Positions 1 to 9,323 of a DNA stretch of 64,000 bases are shown here, piece by piece. The first letter of the stretch is position 1; each line of letters opens with the position of its first letter. Origin of the DNA: Nocardiopsis sp. FIRDI 009 (GTDB lineage: Bacteria > Actinomycetota > Actinomycetes > Streptosporangiales > Streptosporangiaceae); assembly GCF_003386285.1 (NCBI RefSeq), contig NZ_QPNC01000015.1, forward strand, positions 329,845 through 393,844. The letters are read 5' to 3'. The notes under the pieces were generated by a model. It was not told where the DNA came from. It made no database searches and saw nothing but the letters and a program-made list of their open reading frames with translations. The position numbers and the translations under genes are program-made.

Positions 1-478
1 CCCACCACCACGGCACCGTCAGCAGCATCAGCCCCAGGGCGGCGGCCTCCCCCGGGCACGCGCGCACCAGGAGCGCCACACCGCGCAGGGGTCCCGGCCG
101 ACCCGCGACGGCCGCGTCGTCCTTCGGCCCCCCGCTCCGGTCGAGGAGCGCCAGGAGGCCCCGGTTGGGTCCGCCCCGCCACGGCGGCGGTTCCCGGTTG
201 GCCTGCGCGGGCTTGGGCGGGATGAGTTCGTCGTCCTGGATGTCCAGGTCGCGGCCCTCGCACTCCCTGCGGACGAGGTCCTCCGGCGTGCCGAAGCACC
301 GCAGGACGTCGCGGACCGCGTCGGGACCGGGGTCGCCCTCGGCCGCGCGGCGGGCGTCGATCCGCGAGCGGAGGTCGGCCAGGTAGGCGGTGCGCTCCCT
401 GGCGGTCATCCGACCGTGCAGGATCAGGCCGACCTCGGACAGATAGTCGAGTACCAGTTGTTCCGAGCGCTGGGACAT
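1..478 (-). CDS. HAAS-domain membrane protein, 3' end outside window
   Basis: The reading frame starts at an ATG at 478 (MSQRSEQLVLDYLSEVG) and stays open to the left edge, so at least 159 residues are present and the C-terminus is missing. Residues 1-70 look like a HAAS/DUF1700-type helical domain, with the pattern ERTAYLADLRSRIDARR followed by a conserved FGTPEDLVRRE. A hydrophobic stretch (GEAAALGLMLLTVPWWW) begins near residue 143 and should be the first membrane segment. HAAS proteins usually act with a PadR-type regulator, but none is visible here. The function is unknown, and the call rests on pattern recognition. Confidence 0.6.
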   Translation of the reverse strand, partial: MSQRSEQLVLDYLSEVGLILHGRMTARERTAYLADLRSRIDARRAAEGDPGPDAVRDVLRCFGTPEDLVRRECEGRDLDIQDDELIPPKPAQANREPPPWRGGPNRGLLALLDRSGGPKDDAAVAGRPGPLRGVALLVRACPGEAAALGLMLLTVPWWW

Positions 479-631
479 GACCCCATATTGGCCCACAATG
501 ACCTGGCTTTTAACCCTTATCCTTGGTTTTGGTCATCGAATTCTGCTCGAATTCGGCCGCGCGTCCGGCGACGAATGGTAGCGGGGCACACGCGCGCGAC
601 GCGCGGGACGACATCGCTTAGCGTGGACACG
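479..631. promoter_or_regulatory. Divergent intergenic region with repeated CGAATTC
   Basis: This AT-richer spacer separates the leftward HAAS gene from the rightward helicase-associated gene. It contains CGAATTC at 537-543 and CGAATTCG at 548-555, 11 bases apart and on the same helical face. They could be a regulator site, but no partner regulator can be named. Confidence 0.3.
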
Positions 632-3097
632 ATGAGCGACAACGCACCGCCCGGCCGACAGCACCCGGGAGCGGACCGGCACCATCCGGGTGCGGAGGGT
701 CACGATACGGCCTCCCGCCCCCCGACGTTCACGTCCTGGCTGCGCGGCCGCTCGGACGAGGACCTCGCCGCGCTGCTGGCCGCCCGGCCCGACCTCGCCC
801 AGCCGGTGCCCGCCGACATCGGCGCCCTGGCCGCCCGCGCGACCAGCCGCAACGCGGTCCTACGCGTGCTGGAGCGGCTCGACCGCTTCACCCTCCAGGT
901 CCTGGAGTCGGTCGTGGCGCTCGGCGACGACCGGCTCCGCGAACCCGTCGGCGTCCCTCCCGCCGACCTGGCCGCCGCCCTCGGGCTGAGCCCCGTCCCC
1001 GCCGACGACCCGCTGACGCGCGCCCTCGACACCCTGCACCGGCTCGCCCTGGTCTGGCCCGACCAGGGGCGGCTGCGCCCGGTACAGGTCCTGCGCGACC
1101 TCCTCCCCCACCCCGCGCGGCTCGGTCCGCCCGCCCGCGCCCTGCTCGCCGCCCTGCCGCACGGCACGGTCAAACGGCTCGCCGACGACCTGGCGCCCGA
1201 CAGCACCGCCGCCACCCCGGTCGAGACGGTCGCCACCCTCCTGTCCGACCCGGCACGGGTGAACGGCCTGGTCGCCCAGGTCGGGGCGCCCGCACGCAGG
1301 CTCCTGGACAGCATGGCGTGGGGACCGCCGAACGGCACCGTGTCGGACGCGCGGCGCGAGGTCAGCCTGGCCACGGCGGCGTCCCCGGTCGAGACGCTCC
1401 TCGCCCGCGCCCTGCTCGTCCCCACCGGGGACGACACACTGACCCTGCCGCGCGAGGTCGGCCTGGCGCTGCGCGCGGGACCGCTGTTCCGGGAGGTCAC
1501 CACCGGACCGCCGCCGTTCCAGGGCACGGAGAACCCCGGCGACGCGGTCACCCGGGCCGCGGCGGGGCAGGCGTTCACGGTGCTGCGGGCGGTCGAGGAA
1601 CTCCTGGAGCGCTGGTCCCAGGACCCCGCGGCCGTGCTCCGCAACGGCGGGATGGGCGTCCGGGACCTGCGCCGCGCCGCCCAGACGATGGACACCGACG
1701 AGACCACCGCCGCCCTGCTCGTGGAGACCGCCCACGCCGCCGGGCTGATCGGCGCCGACGACCGGGTCGCGGGCGAGTGGCTGCCCACCCGCGAGTACGA
1801 CCTGTGGCGGGAGAGTCCGCCCGAACGGCGGTGGCTGCGGTTGGCGTCGGCCTGGCTGGAGTCGGACCGCGTCGCCGCGCTCACCGGGTCCACGGACTCC
1901 GGTGGCCGGGCGCGCAACGTGCTCGGCCCCGGGCTGACCCGGCCGGCCGCGCCGCAGGCCCGCCGGGACGTGCTCGGCGAGCTGGCGACCGCCGCGCCGG
2001 GGTTCGCGCCGCTCCCGGACTCGTTGGCCGTGCGCCTGGCCTGGCGTCGGCCCCGCCGGCAGTCCCCCGTGTACACGGAACTGGTGCGGGCGGCGGCGGA
2101 CGAGGCGGCCGTGCTCGGCCTGACCGGACGCGGGGCCCTGGCCGACCACACCCGTCCGCTGCTGGACGGTGACGAGGACGCGGCCGCGCGGGTGCTGGCC
2201 GCCGAACTGCCCCGCCCGCTCGACCACGTCCTCCTCCAGGGGGACATGACCGCGATCGCCCCGGGGCCGCTGGTGACCGAGCTGGCCCGGGAGCTCGCGC
2301 TGGTCGCGGACGTGGAGTCGACCGGCGGTGCCACGGTCTTCCGCTTCACCGAGGACTCCGTGCGGCGGGCGCTCGACGCGGGTCGGGGCGTCGCCGACAT
2401 CACCTCCCTGCTCGAACGCCACTCGCGCACACCCGTGCCCCAGGCGCTGCGCTATCTGGTGTCCGACGTGGGCCGCCGCCACGGGCGCCTGCGCGCCGGG
2501 GCGGCCGCCAGCTACCTGAGGTGTGACGAACCGGCGGCGTTGGAGGAGCTGGTCGCCGACCGCCGCACCGAGGACCTCGGGCTGGTCCGTCTGGCGCCGA
2601 CGGTGGTCGCGAGCCGGGTCAGCCGGTCGGCGCTGGTCGAGCGGCTGCGGCAGCTGGGCTACCACCCGGTTCCCGAGAGCGGGGACGGGAGCATGCGCCT
2701 GAGCCGCCCGGAGGTGCGGCGCGCCGAACCGGCGGACGCGCCGCCCCCGGCCGAGGCGGCCTCGCCCGCCGAGCTGGTGCGGGCGGCGGTCCGGGCGGTG
2801 CGCGCCGGGGACGAGGCGGCCACGGCGGCGCGGCGTCCGATACCGCTCCCGGCGGACGGTCCGCCCGGTTCACGGGCGAACGCGGTCATGGCGGCGCTCA
2901 CCCACGCGGCCGGTGAGGAGCGGCGGGTGTGGATCGGCTACACCGACACCGACGGGCGCCAGGTGAGCCGGATCGTCGAACCGTCGGGGGTCGACGGGGG
3001 CTTCCTGACCGCCTACGACACGACGCGCGCGGCCGTGCACCGGTTCGCGATCCATCGGATCACCGCCGTCGCCGAACTGGAGCGGACCGCGGACTGA
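632..3097 (+). CDS. Helicase-associated domain protein (XPB/Ssl2 N-terminal-like, WYL-like end)
   Basis: An 821-residue protein. I place the start at ATG 632 (MSDNAPPGRQHPG) because the open frame upstream is low-quality sequence reading through the promoter. It belongs to the long actinobacterial family annotated as helicase-associated or XPB/Ssl2 N-terminal-like, which has no helicase motors of its own. The central region is rich in helical winged-helix-like repeats. The last 60 residues (RRVWIGYTDTDGRQVSRIVEP, then HRFAIHRITAV) match the WYL-type beta barrel pattern. The xpb helicase gene lies 1.8 kb downstream on the same strand, a common pairing in actinobacteria. I infer that it helps XPB recognise or load onto damaged DNA; this is not shown by the sequence. 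Confidence 0.75.
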   Translation: MSDNAPPGRQHPGADRHHPGAEGHDTASRPPTFTSWLRGRSDEDLAALLAARPDLAQPVPADIGALAARATSRNAVLRVLERLDRFTLQVLESVVALGDDRLREPVGVPPADLAAALGLSPVPADDPLTRALDTLHRLALVWPDQGRLRPVQVLRDLLPHPARLGPPARALLAALPHGTVKRLADDLAPDSTAATPVETVATLLSDPARVNGLVAQVGAPARRLLDSMAWGPPNGTVSDARREVSLATAASPVETLLARALLVPTGDDTLTLPREVGLALRAGPLFREVTTGPPPFQGTENPGDAVTRAAAGQAFTVLRAVEELLERWSQDPAAVLRNGGMGVRDLRRAAQTMDTDETTAALLVETAHAAGLIGADDRVAGEWLPTREYDLWRESPPERRWLRLASAWLESDRVAALTGSTDSGGRARNVLGPGLTRPAAPQARRDVLGELATAAPGFAPLPDSLAVRLAWRRPRRQSPVYTELVRAAADEAAVLGLTGRGALADHTRPLLDGDEDAAARVLAAELPRPLDHVLLQGDMTAIAPGPLVTELARELALVADVESTGGATVFRFTEDSVRRALDAGRGVADITSLLERHSRTPVPQALRYLVSDVGRRHGRLRAGAAASYLRCDEPAALEELVADRRTEDLGLVRLAPTVVASRVSRSALVERLRQLGYHPVPESGDGSMRLSRPEVRRAEPADAPPPAEAASPAELVRAAVRAVRAGDEAATAARRPIPLPADGPPGSRANAVMAALTHAAGEERRVWIGYTDTDGRQVSRIVEPSGVDGGFLTAYDTTRAAVHRFAIHRITAVAELERTAD

Positions 3098-3289
3098 CCC
3101 CGCTCGTCCCTCCGGGCGCGTGGCCGTCGCGCCCACCCGGGCCACGAGCGGAGAGCGGGAACCGCGCCGCGGGCGTCCGCCGGGGGAGGGCCCCGACACC
3201 GACACGAAGCGTTCCCCCGGACTGGTGGCGGGTGACGGGCGGGCTACTGTGGTGCCGTTGGTCGACCCGCCGACGGTGAGAGACACGCC

Positions 3290-3724
3290 ATGAGCAACGC
3301 ATCGCTGCCCCCCGGGGCATCGTCCCCCCGCGACCACGGACGTGACGGTGAGCGCGGCCGCCAGGCGTCGGTCGGCCCCGGAGCCGCCGACCGCCACGAC
3401 GGCGGTCGCGAGGTCGGCGACGACCGCCCGACCGTGGGGGCGGGCGGCGCCAACAGCTCGACCATGGCCCTGATCCTGCACGCGTTCACGTTCCTGTGCT
3501 GCGCGAACTGGCTCTTCGGGGTCGCCGGGATCGTGTTCGCGGTGCGGGCCGGTCACGCCCGCGACCGGGGGCGCCCGGACCAGGCGGAGACCCTCACGCG
3601 TTATTCCTGGTACTGCTTGGGAGCGGCGGGCGTGATGTTCTTCGTCATGATGGTGTTGACCTTCGTGACACTCACGCAGGCCGGATCGTGGATCGAGGGT
3701 ATCGTCCCGATCTCGAACTACTGA
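3290..3724 (+). CDS. Small two-TM membrane protein, CD225/DUF4190-like (copy 1)
   Basis: A 144-residue protein. A hydrophilic 55-residue N-terminus is followed by two membrane segments (about 60-85 and 105-130). The first contains a CC pair (FTFLCCANWLFGVAGIVFAV), then a basic loop and a second hydrophobic helix. This layout is that of CD225/dispanin and DUF4190 proteins. Two relatives with the same topology follow on the same strand (3819-4265 and 4322-4777), so this is a small tandem family. Function unknown. Confidence 0.6.
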   Translation: MSNASLPPGASSPRDHGRDGERGRQASVGPGAADRHDGGREVGDDRPTVGAGGANSSTMALILHAFTFLCCANWLFGVAGIVFAVRAGHARDRGRPDQAETLTRYSWYCLGAAGVMFFVMMVLTFVTLTQAGSWIEGIVPISNY

Positions 3725-3818
3725 TCGCCGACGGGTGAACCACGGGTCCGTGTACGGCGTCTGACCGGGAGGAACGGAGAATGCGGCGGAGGGCGACGAG
3801 CGGGGAGCGCGACGGCCT

Positions 3819-4265
3819 GTGATCGGCGGGAGTGGCCCCAGGGCCTTCTGGGAGCGGGAGCGGGGCTCCGCTCTCCGGCGCTCCGTGCCCGCAGACGGCG
3901 GCGCTCCTCCCCCCACCCGAACGCCCGCCGCCGCACCGCCCCCCGGTCTCCGGCCCGCGACGGCCCCCCGGCCGGTCGGGCCGCCCCCGCGCGTGGGCGG
4001 CGCCGTCGCCGCCCTGGTGGTCGCGGTCCTCACCCTGGCGATACCCGCCCTGGGCGTGTCCCTGGGGCTGTGGTTCTTCCTCCTGCTGACCAACATCCCC
4101 GGGATCGGGCTGGGCGTCACCGCCCTGGCGAAGGTGCCCGACACCGCCGAGGTCGAGCGGTTCCTCCGCTACACCTGGGCCTGCAACCTCGCCTACGTGG
4201 CGATGTCCGTCGTGTTCCTCGTCCCCGTCCTGGTCCTGGTGGCCGTGACGGCCTACTACTCCTGA
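3819..4265 (+). CDS. Small two-TM membrane protein, CD225/DUF4190-like (copy 2)
   Basis: A 148-residue protein with an uncertain GTG start. The first 60 residues are Pro/Arg/Ala-rich and disordered. Two membrane segments follow at about 65-95 and 118-145, with a short loop containing VPDTAEVERFLRYTW. The second half lines up with its two neighbours, but the CC motif of the first membrane helix is missing. Function unknown; probably a membrane scaffold or a protein that senses envelope state, by analogy only. Confidence 0.55.
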   Translation: MIGGSGPRAFWERERGSALRRSVPADGGAPPPTRTPAAAPPPGLRPATAPRPVGPPPRVGGAVAALVVAVLTLAIPALGVSLGLWFFLLLTNIPGIGLGVTALAKVPDTAEVERFLRYTWACNLAYVAMSVVFLVPVLVLVAVTAYYS

Positions 4266-4321
4266 CCCCGCCCCTCCCCCGCCCACGTACGCCTCCCCCG
4301 AGACCACTGGAGGACCCGTCG

Positions 4322-4777
4322 ATGAAGGACGACTGGCGACACCACCAACCCCCCGGCCCGGAGGGCTACGACTACGACGCCGGAACGGGCGGCTACCTCC
4401 CTCCCCCGGGTTACGACTCCCCGCCCGGCTACGGCGTGTCACCGGGGTACGGTCCCCCGCCCCCGGCCTTCAGCCCCTCCCCGGGGTACGGGACCCCTCC
4501 CGGCTACGGCGTCCCGCCCGGGTACGGCGCGCCGTACCCGGAACCGCCCGGCCAGGCCAGCACGATCGTCGCCCTGGTCATGTCCATCCTCATGGTGACC
4601 TCCTGCTGCAACGTCCTCGCCATCCCGGGGATCGTCTTCTCCGCGATCGCCCTCTCCGAGAAGCGCGACCACGGGCGGGCCGCCCGGTTCAGGAACTACG
4701 CCTGGATCACCAACGCGCTCAGCGTGGTCCTCGTCGTGCTGTTCTTCGTCGTCATGATCGCCGTGGACACCGCCTGA
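4322..4777 (+). CDS. Small two-TM membrane protein with Pro-Gly-Tyr repeats (copy 3)
   Basis: A 151-residue protein starting at ATG 4322, with GGAGG eight bases upstream. Residues 20-75 consist of repeated PPGYG-type units, a low-complexity Tyr/Gly/Pro tail. Two membrane segments follow (about 80-105 and 125-148). The first carries the TSCCNVLAIPGIVFSAIAL signature, close to CD225/DUF4190 proteins. It is the best match to that family among the three tandem genes. Such tails may mediate self-association, which is inference. Confidence 0.65.
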   Translation: MKDDWRHHQPPGPEGYDYDAGTGGYLPPPGYDSPPGYGVSPGYGPPPPAFSPSPGYGTPPGYGVPPGYGAPYPEPPGQASTIVALVMSILMVTSCCNVLAIPGIVFSAIALSEKRDHGRAARFRNYAWITNALSVVLVVLFFVVMIAVDTA

Positions 4778-4795
4778 CCCCGGTGACCGGGGGTT
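4778..4795 (+). terminator. Hairpin after the third membrane-protein gene
   Basis: CCCCGGT and ACCGGGG (4778-4784 and 4786-4792) form a perfect inverted repeat directly after the stop codon, followed by GTTT. A plausible Rho-independent terminator with a very short loop. Confidence 0.4.
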
Positions 4796-4936
4796 TCACC
4801 CCCTCCGGGCATGATCGGGGGATCGGGCGCGTTGCACCTGACGCCGCCCGCACAGAGGACTCCGCGCGGGAGGGGAACCCTCCCGCGGAGTGCCGTCGGC
4901 CCCAGTCCCGTCACGCCCACGAGTGAGAAGGTCCGT

Positions 4937-6583
4937 GTGTCCTGCCTGATCGTCCAGTCCGACAAGACTCTCCTCCTCGAAGTCGACCACGAGTCCGCCG
5001 AGGAGTGCCGCCGCTCCATCGCCCCCTTCGCCGAACTCGAACGCGCCCCCGAGCACGTGCACACCTACCGGATCACCCCGCTGGCGCTGTGGAACGCGCG
5101 GGCGGCCGGGCACGACGCCGAACAGGTCGTCGACGCCCTGATCCGGTTCTCCCGGTTCCCCGTCCCCCACTCCCTGCTGGTGGACATCGCCGAGACGATG
5201 GACCGCTACGGGCGGCTGCGACTGGTCGGTGACCCCGCCCACGGCCTGGTCCTGGAGTCCTCCGACCGGGCGGTGCTGGAGGAGGTCGTGCGCGCCCGCA
5301 AGCTCAGGGGCATGCTCGGCGAGCGGCTGGACGAGGACTCGGTGGCCGTGCACCCGAGTGAACGCGGCAACCTCAAGCAGGCGCTGCTCAAGATCGGCTG
5401 GCCCGCCGAGGACCTGGCCGGGTACGTGGACGGTGAGGCGCACCGGATCGAGCTCGACCAGGACGGGTGGGAGCTGCGCGGTTACCAGAAGGAGGCCGCG
5501 GAGAGCTTCCACGCGGGCGGGTCCGGCGTGGTCGTGCTCCCCTGCGGCGCGGGCAAGACCGTGGTCGGAGCCGCGGCGATGGCGATGACCGGCGCGACGA
5601 CGCTGATCCTCGTCACGAACACGGTGTCGGTGCACCAGTGGCGGTCGGAGCTGCTGCGGCGCACGTCGCTGACCGAGGACGAGATCGGCGAGTACTCCGG
5701 CACGCGCAAGGAGATCCGGCCGGTCACCATCGCGACCTACCAGGTGATGGCCGCGCGGCGGAAGGGCGTGTACACCCACCTGGAGCTGTTCGACGCCCGT
5801 GACTGGGGGCTGGTGGTCTACGACGAGGTGCACCTGCTGCCCGCGCCGATCTTCCGGATGACCGCCGACCTCCAGGCGCGGCGCCGCCTCGGCCTGACGG
5901 CCACGCTCGTGCGCGAGGACGGCCGCGAGGGGGACGTGTTCTCCCTGATCGGCCCGAAGCGCTACGACGCTCCGTGGAAGGACATGGAGAACCAGGGCTG
6001 GATCGCCCCGGCGGACTGCGTGGAGGTGCGCGTGGACCTGTCGGAGTCCGAGCGCCTCGCCTACGCGACCGCCGAGCCGGAGGACCGCTACCGGTTCTGC
6101 GCCTCGTCGGACGCCAAGACGACGGTGGTGCGGGAGATCGTGCGGCGCCACTCGCGGGACCAGGTCCTGGTGATCGGGTCCTACATCGACCAGTTGGACG
6201 AGTTGGGCGCGTCGCTGGACGCCCCGGTGATCAAGGGCGAGACCCGCAACAAGGAGCGCGAGCGGTTGTTCGACGCCTTCCGTTCGGGTGAGCTGCGGAC
6301 GCTGGTGGTGTCCAAGGTCGCCAACTTCTCGATCGACCTGCCGGAGGCGGGGGTGGCCGTCCAGGTGTCGGGGTCGTTCGGGTCCCGTCAGGAGGAGGCG
6401 CAGCGGCTCGGCCGGGTGCTGCGGCCCAAGACCGACGGCCGGACGGCGCGCTTCTACGCCGTGGTCGCCCGGGACACCCTCGACCAGGACTACGCGGCGC
6501 ACCGGCAGCGGTTCCTCGCCGAGCAGGGGTACGCCTACCGGATCACGGACGCGGGCGACCTGCTCGCGGGGGACGAGATCTGA
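4937..6583 (+). CDS. xpb: DNA repair helicase XPB
   Basis: A 548-residue SF2 helicase. I choose the GTG at 4937 (SCLIVQSDKTLLLEVDHE), which has GAGAAGG five bases upstream and matches the usual N-terminus of mycobacterial XPB. The damage-recognition-like N-terminal domain includes PEHVHTYRITPLALWNARAA. Walker A is LPCGAGKT, the DEVH box follows, and the XPB-specific RED motif sits in TLVREDGREGD. Motif VI is QRLGRVLRP. XPB unwinds or opens DNA 3'-5' in repair-like processes; its exact bacterial role is unsettled. The helicase-associated gene upstream is its usual companion. Confidence 0.95.
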   Translation: MSCLIVQSDKTLLLEVDHESAEECRRSIAPFAELERAPEHVHTYRITPLALWNARAAGHDAEQVVDALIRFSRFPVPHSLLVDIAETMDRYGRLRLVGDPAHGLVLESSDRAVLEEVVRARKLRGMLGERLDEDSVAVHPSERGNLKQALLKIGWPAEDLAGYVDGEAHRIELDQDGWELRGYQKEAAESFHAGGSGVVVLPCGAGKTVVGAAAMAMTGATTLILVTNTVSVHQWRSELLRRTSLTEDEIGEYSGTRKEIRPVTIATYQVMAARRKGVYTHLELFDARDWGLVVYDEVHLLPAPIFRMTADLQARRRLGLTATLVREDGREGDVFSLIGPKRYDAPWKDMENQGWIAPADCVEVRVDLSESERLAYATAEPEDRYRFCASSDAKTTVVREIVRRHSRDQVLVIGSYIDQLDELGASLDAPVIKGETRNKERERLFDAFRSGELRTLVVSKVANFSIDLPEAGVAVQVSGSFGSRQEEAQRLGRVLRPKTDGRTARFYAVVARDTLDQDYAAHRQRFLAEQGYAYRITDAGDLLAGDEI

Positions 6584-6640
6584 CGGCGCCGGGACGCCCC
6601 GGCCGGCACGCGCGGTTCGCGGGGCCCGGACCCGCGGGGG

Positions 6641-6877
6641 TCACAGCGACGGCAGACCGCCCATGACGTACGTGCCCACGGCGATCCCCCAGGCGATGAG
6701 GGAGTAGGTGAGGGTGCGGGCGCGCAGGAGGCGGTCGCCCCGGACGGACGGCGCGGCGAACGCGGCGACGAACAGGGCCAGCCCGAGGAACGCGGGGACG
6801 GCGGAGGCCAACGCGAAGAGCTGTGTCTGGGTCGCGCAGGTCGTGTAACCCTCGCTGCCGGGATCACCACAGAACAC
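6641..6877 (-). CDS. Small two-TM membrane protein
   Basis: I place the start at GTG 6877, which has GGGGGA five bases upstream, giving 78 residues. A longer frame reaching 7036 is possible, but its extra N-terminus has no good ribosome site and an unlikely composition. The N-terminus holds two cysteines (FCGDPGSEGYTTC). Two hydrophobic helices follow at about 20-42 and 55-75. The family is not recognised. It is transcribed divergently from the R2lox gene. Confidence 0.5.
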   Translation of the reverse strand: MFCGDPGSEGYTTCATQTQLFALASAVPAFLGLALFVAAFAAPSVRGDRLLRARTLTYSLIAWGIAVGTYVMGGLPSL

Positions 6878-7103
6878 GTCGTCCCCCGATCGATGCGGTC
6901 GGTCTGAGCGGTACTCCCCGACCGTACCGTTTCGGCAAGGGAGCGATCGCCGCTGAGGTTGACCGTATCCCCCGGAGGGGATGCCTCCCCACCAGCCATA
7001 CCGAACCAGATTCTGTTTTTTCGTGACCCACGGCACGTTTTCTCTTTACACGAGAGTCATCTGTGTCCAACCATGAGGTCAGTCCGCCCCTGGAGGTCAT
7101 CCC
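6878..7103. promoter_or_regulatory. Divergent promoter region upstream of R2lox
   Basis: This region is AT-richer than its surroundings and contains an inverted repeat CGGTAC-N9-GTACCG at 6909-6929. GGAGG precedes the R2lox ATG. I could not identify a named operator. Confidence 0.3.
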
Positions 7104-8096
7104 ATGCCCGACACCCCAGCCACGTCGACGGCCGCGAACGAGCACAGAACCGGGTTCCACTCACTCCGCGACGGCGGCCTGAACTGGGACTCCCTTCCGC
7201 TCCGCCTGTTCACCAAGGGCAACGCCCGCTTCTGGAACCCGGCCGACATCGACCTGAGCCAGGACGCCGAGGACTGGAAGCGGCTCGACGACGCGGCGCG
7301 CACGCGCGTCCTGCGGCTGTGCGCGTTCTTCGTGGCCGGTGAGGAGGCGGTCACCGAGGACCTCCAGCCGTTCATCCGCGCGATGGCGGCCGAGGGCCGG
7401 CTCGGCGACGAGATGTACCTGACCCAGTTCGCCTTCGAGGAGGCCAAGCACGTCCAGGCGTTCCGGCTGTGGCTGGACGCGCTGGGGGTGTACGAGGACC
7501 TGCACGGGTACGTCGACGCCAACCCGGGGTACCGCGCGCTGTTCTACGAGGAGCTGCCCGGGTCGCTGGACGCGCTCCTGCACGACCCGAGCCCGCGCAA
7601 CCAGGTGCGGGCGTCGGTCACCTACAACCACGTCATCGAGGGGTCGCTCGCGCTCACCGGCTACTACGCCTGGAACCACGTGTGCACCGTGCGCGACATC
7701 TTCCCCGGCATGCGGGAGATCGTACGCAGGATCGGGGACGACGAACGCCGCCACATGGCGTGGGGCACCTTCACCTGCCGCAGGCACGTCGCCGCCGACG
7801 ACGCCAACTGGGAGGTGGTCCGCGAACGGCTCGACGAACTCCTGCCGCACGTGATGACGACGGTCAAGCGGGGTGACACGCCCTCCGACGACCCCGCCGA
7901 CCAGCGCTACGAACTGCCGCCGGGCACGTTGGTCGACTACGCCGCGGACCGGGCGCTGCGGCGGCTGGGCGCGATCGAGTCCGCGCGCGGGGTGCCGCTC
8001 GCCCGGATCGACGTCGACGCCTCCCCCGAGCAGTTGGAGGAGCGGTTCGGCGAGGAGGACCGGGAGGCGATGAGGTCGGTCCGGCCGGAGGGCTGA
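7104..8096 (+). CDS. R2-like ligand-binding oxidase (R2lox)
   Basis: A 330-residue ferritin-like protein closely resembling M. tuberculosis Rv0233, not a true ribonucleotide reductase subunit. The metal ligands are all present: E80, E113, H116, E179, E214 and H217. V83 and Y174, the pair that forms the valine-tyrosine ether cross-link in characterised R2lox, are also kept. The FAFEEAKH and [20 protein letters not shown] segments are diagnostic. R2lox assembles a Mn/Fe cofactor, binds a long-chain fatty acid in its pocket and probably oxidises a hydrophobic substrate that is still unknown. It is a single gene here, with a good GGAGG site before ATG 7104. Confidence 0.92.
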   Translation: MPDTPATSTAANEHRTGFHSLRDGGLNWDSLPLRLFTKGNARFWNPADIDLSQDAEDWKRLDDAARTRVLRLCAFFVAGEEAVTEDLQPFIRAMAAEGRLGDEMYLTQFAFEEAKHVQAFRLWLDALGVYEDLHGYVDANPGYRALFYEELPGSLDALLHDPSPRNQVRASVTYNHVIEGSLALTGYYAWNHVCTVRDIFPGMREIVRRIGDDERRHMAWGTFTCRRHVAADDANWEVVRERLDELLPHVMTTVKRGDTPSDDPADQRYELPPGTLVDYAADRALRRLGAIESARGVPLARIDVDASPEQLEERFGEEDREAMRSVRPEG

Positions 8097-8326
8097 CCGA
8101 GCGGCGGCGAGAACGGCCTGACCACGTCGCGACCGGGTGACGGAACCGGCGGCCAGCCGGTCCTCCACGGGTGATCGTCCGCGCGGTTCTAGGATGTCGT
8201 GTGTCCGGCCCCCGCGGTCGGCACGTGGACCTGCGGCGGTTCGGGGCCGGCGACCGCCACCCCGGGGACCTCCTCGGGTCCGCGATCCTCAGGCGGCATC
8301 GGCACCGAACCGAAAGGACACCACGC

Positions 8327-8608
8327 ATGGCCACGGCCACCGCACGTCACATCCTGGTCAACACCGAATCGGAAGCGCTGGAGCTCAAGGAGCAGATCGA
8401 GAACGGGGCGGACTTCGCCGACCTCGCCAGGAAGCACTCCTCGTGCCCCTCGGCCAGGGACGGGGGCAATCTCGGCTCGTTCGCTCCGGGACAGATGGTC
8501 CCCGAATTCGACAAGGTCGTCTTCTCCGCCCCCGTCGGCGTACTCCAGGGCCCGGTGCGAACCCAGTTCGGGATGCACCTGCTGGAGGTCACCAGCCGCC
8601 AGGACTGA
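8327..8608 (+). CDS. ppiC: Parvulin-type peptidyl-prolyl isomerase PpiC
   Basis: A 93-residue single-domain parvulin starting at ATG 8327, preceded by GAAAGGA. Size and sequence follow E. coli Ppi[19 protein letters not shown], then [35 protein letters not shown] and a C-terminal QFGMHLLEV. It catalyses cis-trans isomerisation of Xaa-Pro bonds in the cytoplasm. There is no signal peptide. It stands alone and is followed by a strong bidirectional hairpin. Confidence 0.92.
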   Translation: MATATARHILVNTESEALELKEQIENGADFADLARKHSSCPSARDGGNLGSFAPGQMVPEFDKVVFSAPVGVLQGPVRTQFGMHLLEVTSRQD

Positions 8609-8618
8609 CGCGACGCGT

Positions 8619-8649
8619 CTCGGGCCGCGCCCCGGTGGCGCGGCCCGAG
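8619..8649. terminator. Bidirectional terminator between ppiC and CAP gene
   Basis: A perfect 13-bp stem (CTCGGGCCGCGCC with its complement, 8619-8631 and 8637-8649) and a 5-base loop lie between two convergent genes. Confidence 0.65.
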
Positions 8650-8655
8650 GCGGCA

Positions 8656-9195
8656 CTACGAGTTCGGCGGCAGCACGTTCTCCTCGAACCGGCCGACGTG
8701 GTTCCCCGGCGGGTCGAACCGCGCCACCACCATGCAGCCGTGCCACCCGTTCGCCTCGGAGGTGGCCGCGATTCCGACACCGATCCGCTCGGTCGACCGC
8801 CACACGAGCTGGGTGAAATTTCCCGTGCGGGCGGAATGGGAATGCGCCTGGAAATCGTAGTCATTGATTTCCCGGTACCAGGTGTCCACCGCCTGGCGCA
8901 GGACCCGCTCGTCACAGCGCAACGGATCAGGGGACATCTGCTTGTACAGGGTCTCCCCGTCACCGGAGGCGCTGTGTTCGAGGACGCCCCGGTCCGCCCA
9001 GGTCTGCGCCCCCCGGGCGAGCTGGGGGTCGGCGACGAGCGCGGGCGCGGAGTGGCGGGCACGGTAGCCGTTGACCCGGTCGAGGACCGCGGACGTCGGG
9101 TCGGGCACCGCGGTCTGCGCGTGGGCGGGCGGTGCGAGCGCGGCCAGAACGGCGCAGGAGACAAGGGCGGCGAAACTCACACGAGAACTCTTCAC
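8656..9195 (-). CDS. Secreted CAP-superfamily (SCP/PR-1) protein
   Basis: With GTG 9195 as start the product is 179 residues. It opens with KSSR, a hydrophobic core and an APPAHA-Q type signal-peptidase site near residue 26. The mature part is a CAP domain: LDRVNGYRARHSAPALVADPQLARGAQTWADR, then EHSASGDGE, and HSARTGNFTQLVWRSTERIGVGIA. The family's metal-binding His residues appear in the EHS and in the FTQLVW region, although the latter site is not obviously complete. It is exported; its role is unknown (sterol or lipid binding is known for some CAP proteins). An ATG at 9237 is an alternative start. Confidence 0.8.
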   Translation of the reverse strand: MKSSRVSFAALVSCAVLAALAPPAHAQTAVPDPTSAVLDRVNGYRARHSAPALVADPQLARGAQTWADRGVLEHSASGDGETLYKQMSPDPLRCDERVLRQAVDTWYREINDYDFQAHSHSARTGNFTQLVWRSTERIGVGIAATSEANGWHGCMVVARFDPPGNHVGRFEENVLPPNS

Positions 9196-9323
9196 GCGTC
9201 GATCATAATGCGCGGCCGACGACACCCCGCCACCCATGGAAAAAGGAATTGATTTCTCCCGCAATTCCGTTTTTCCCGCGCCTGTCGGATTCGCGGGTGT
9301 TCGCCGGTGACCGGCCCGGCCGC

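Noticed and set aside
416..631. Extension of the helicase-associated protein to an upstream start
   Set aside because: The added residues cover the promoter spacer and overlap the divergent HAAS gene; ATG 632 gives the expected N-terminus.
7104..8096. Annotation as ribonucleotide reductase beta subunit
   Set aside because: The residues match R2lox (Val-Tyr cross-link pair, E80 ligand) rather than class Ia or Ib NrdB/NrdF with a radical tyrosine.
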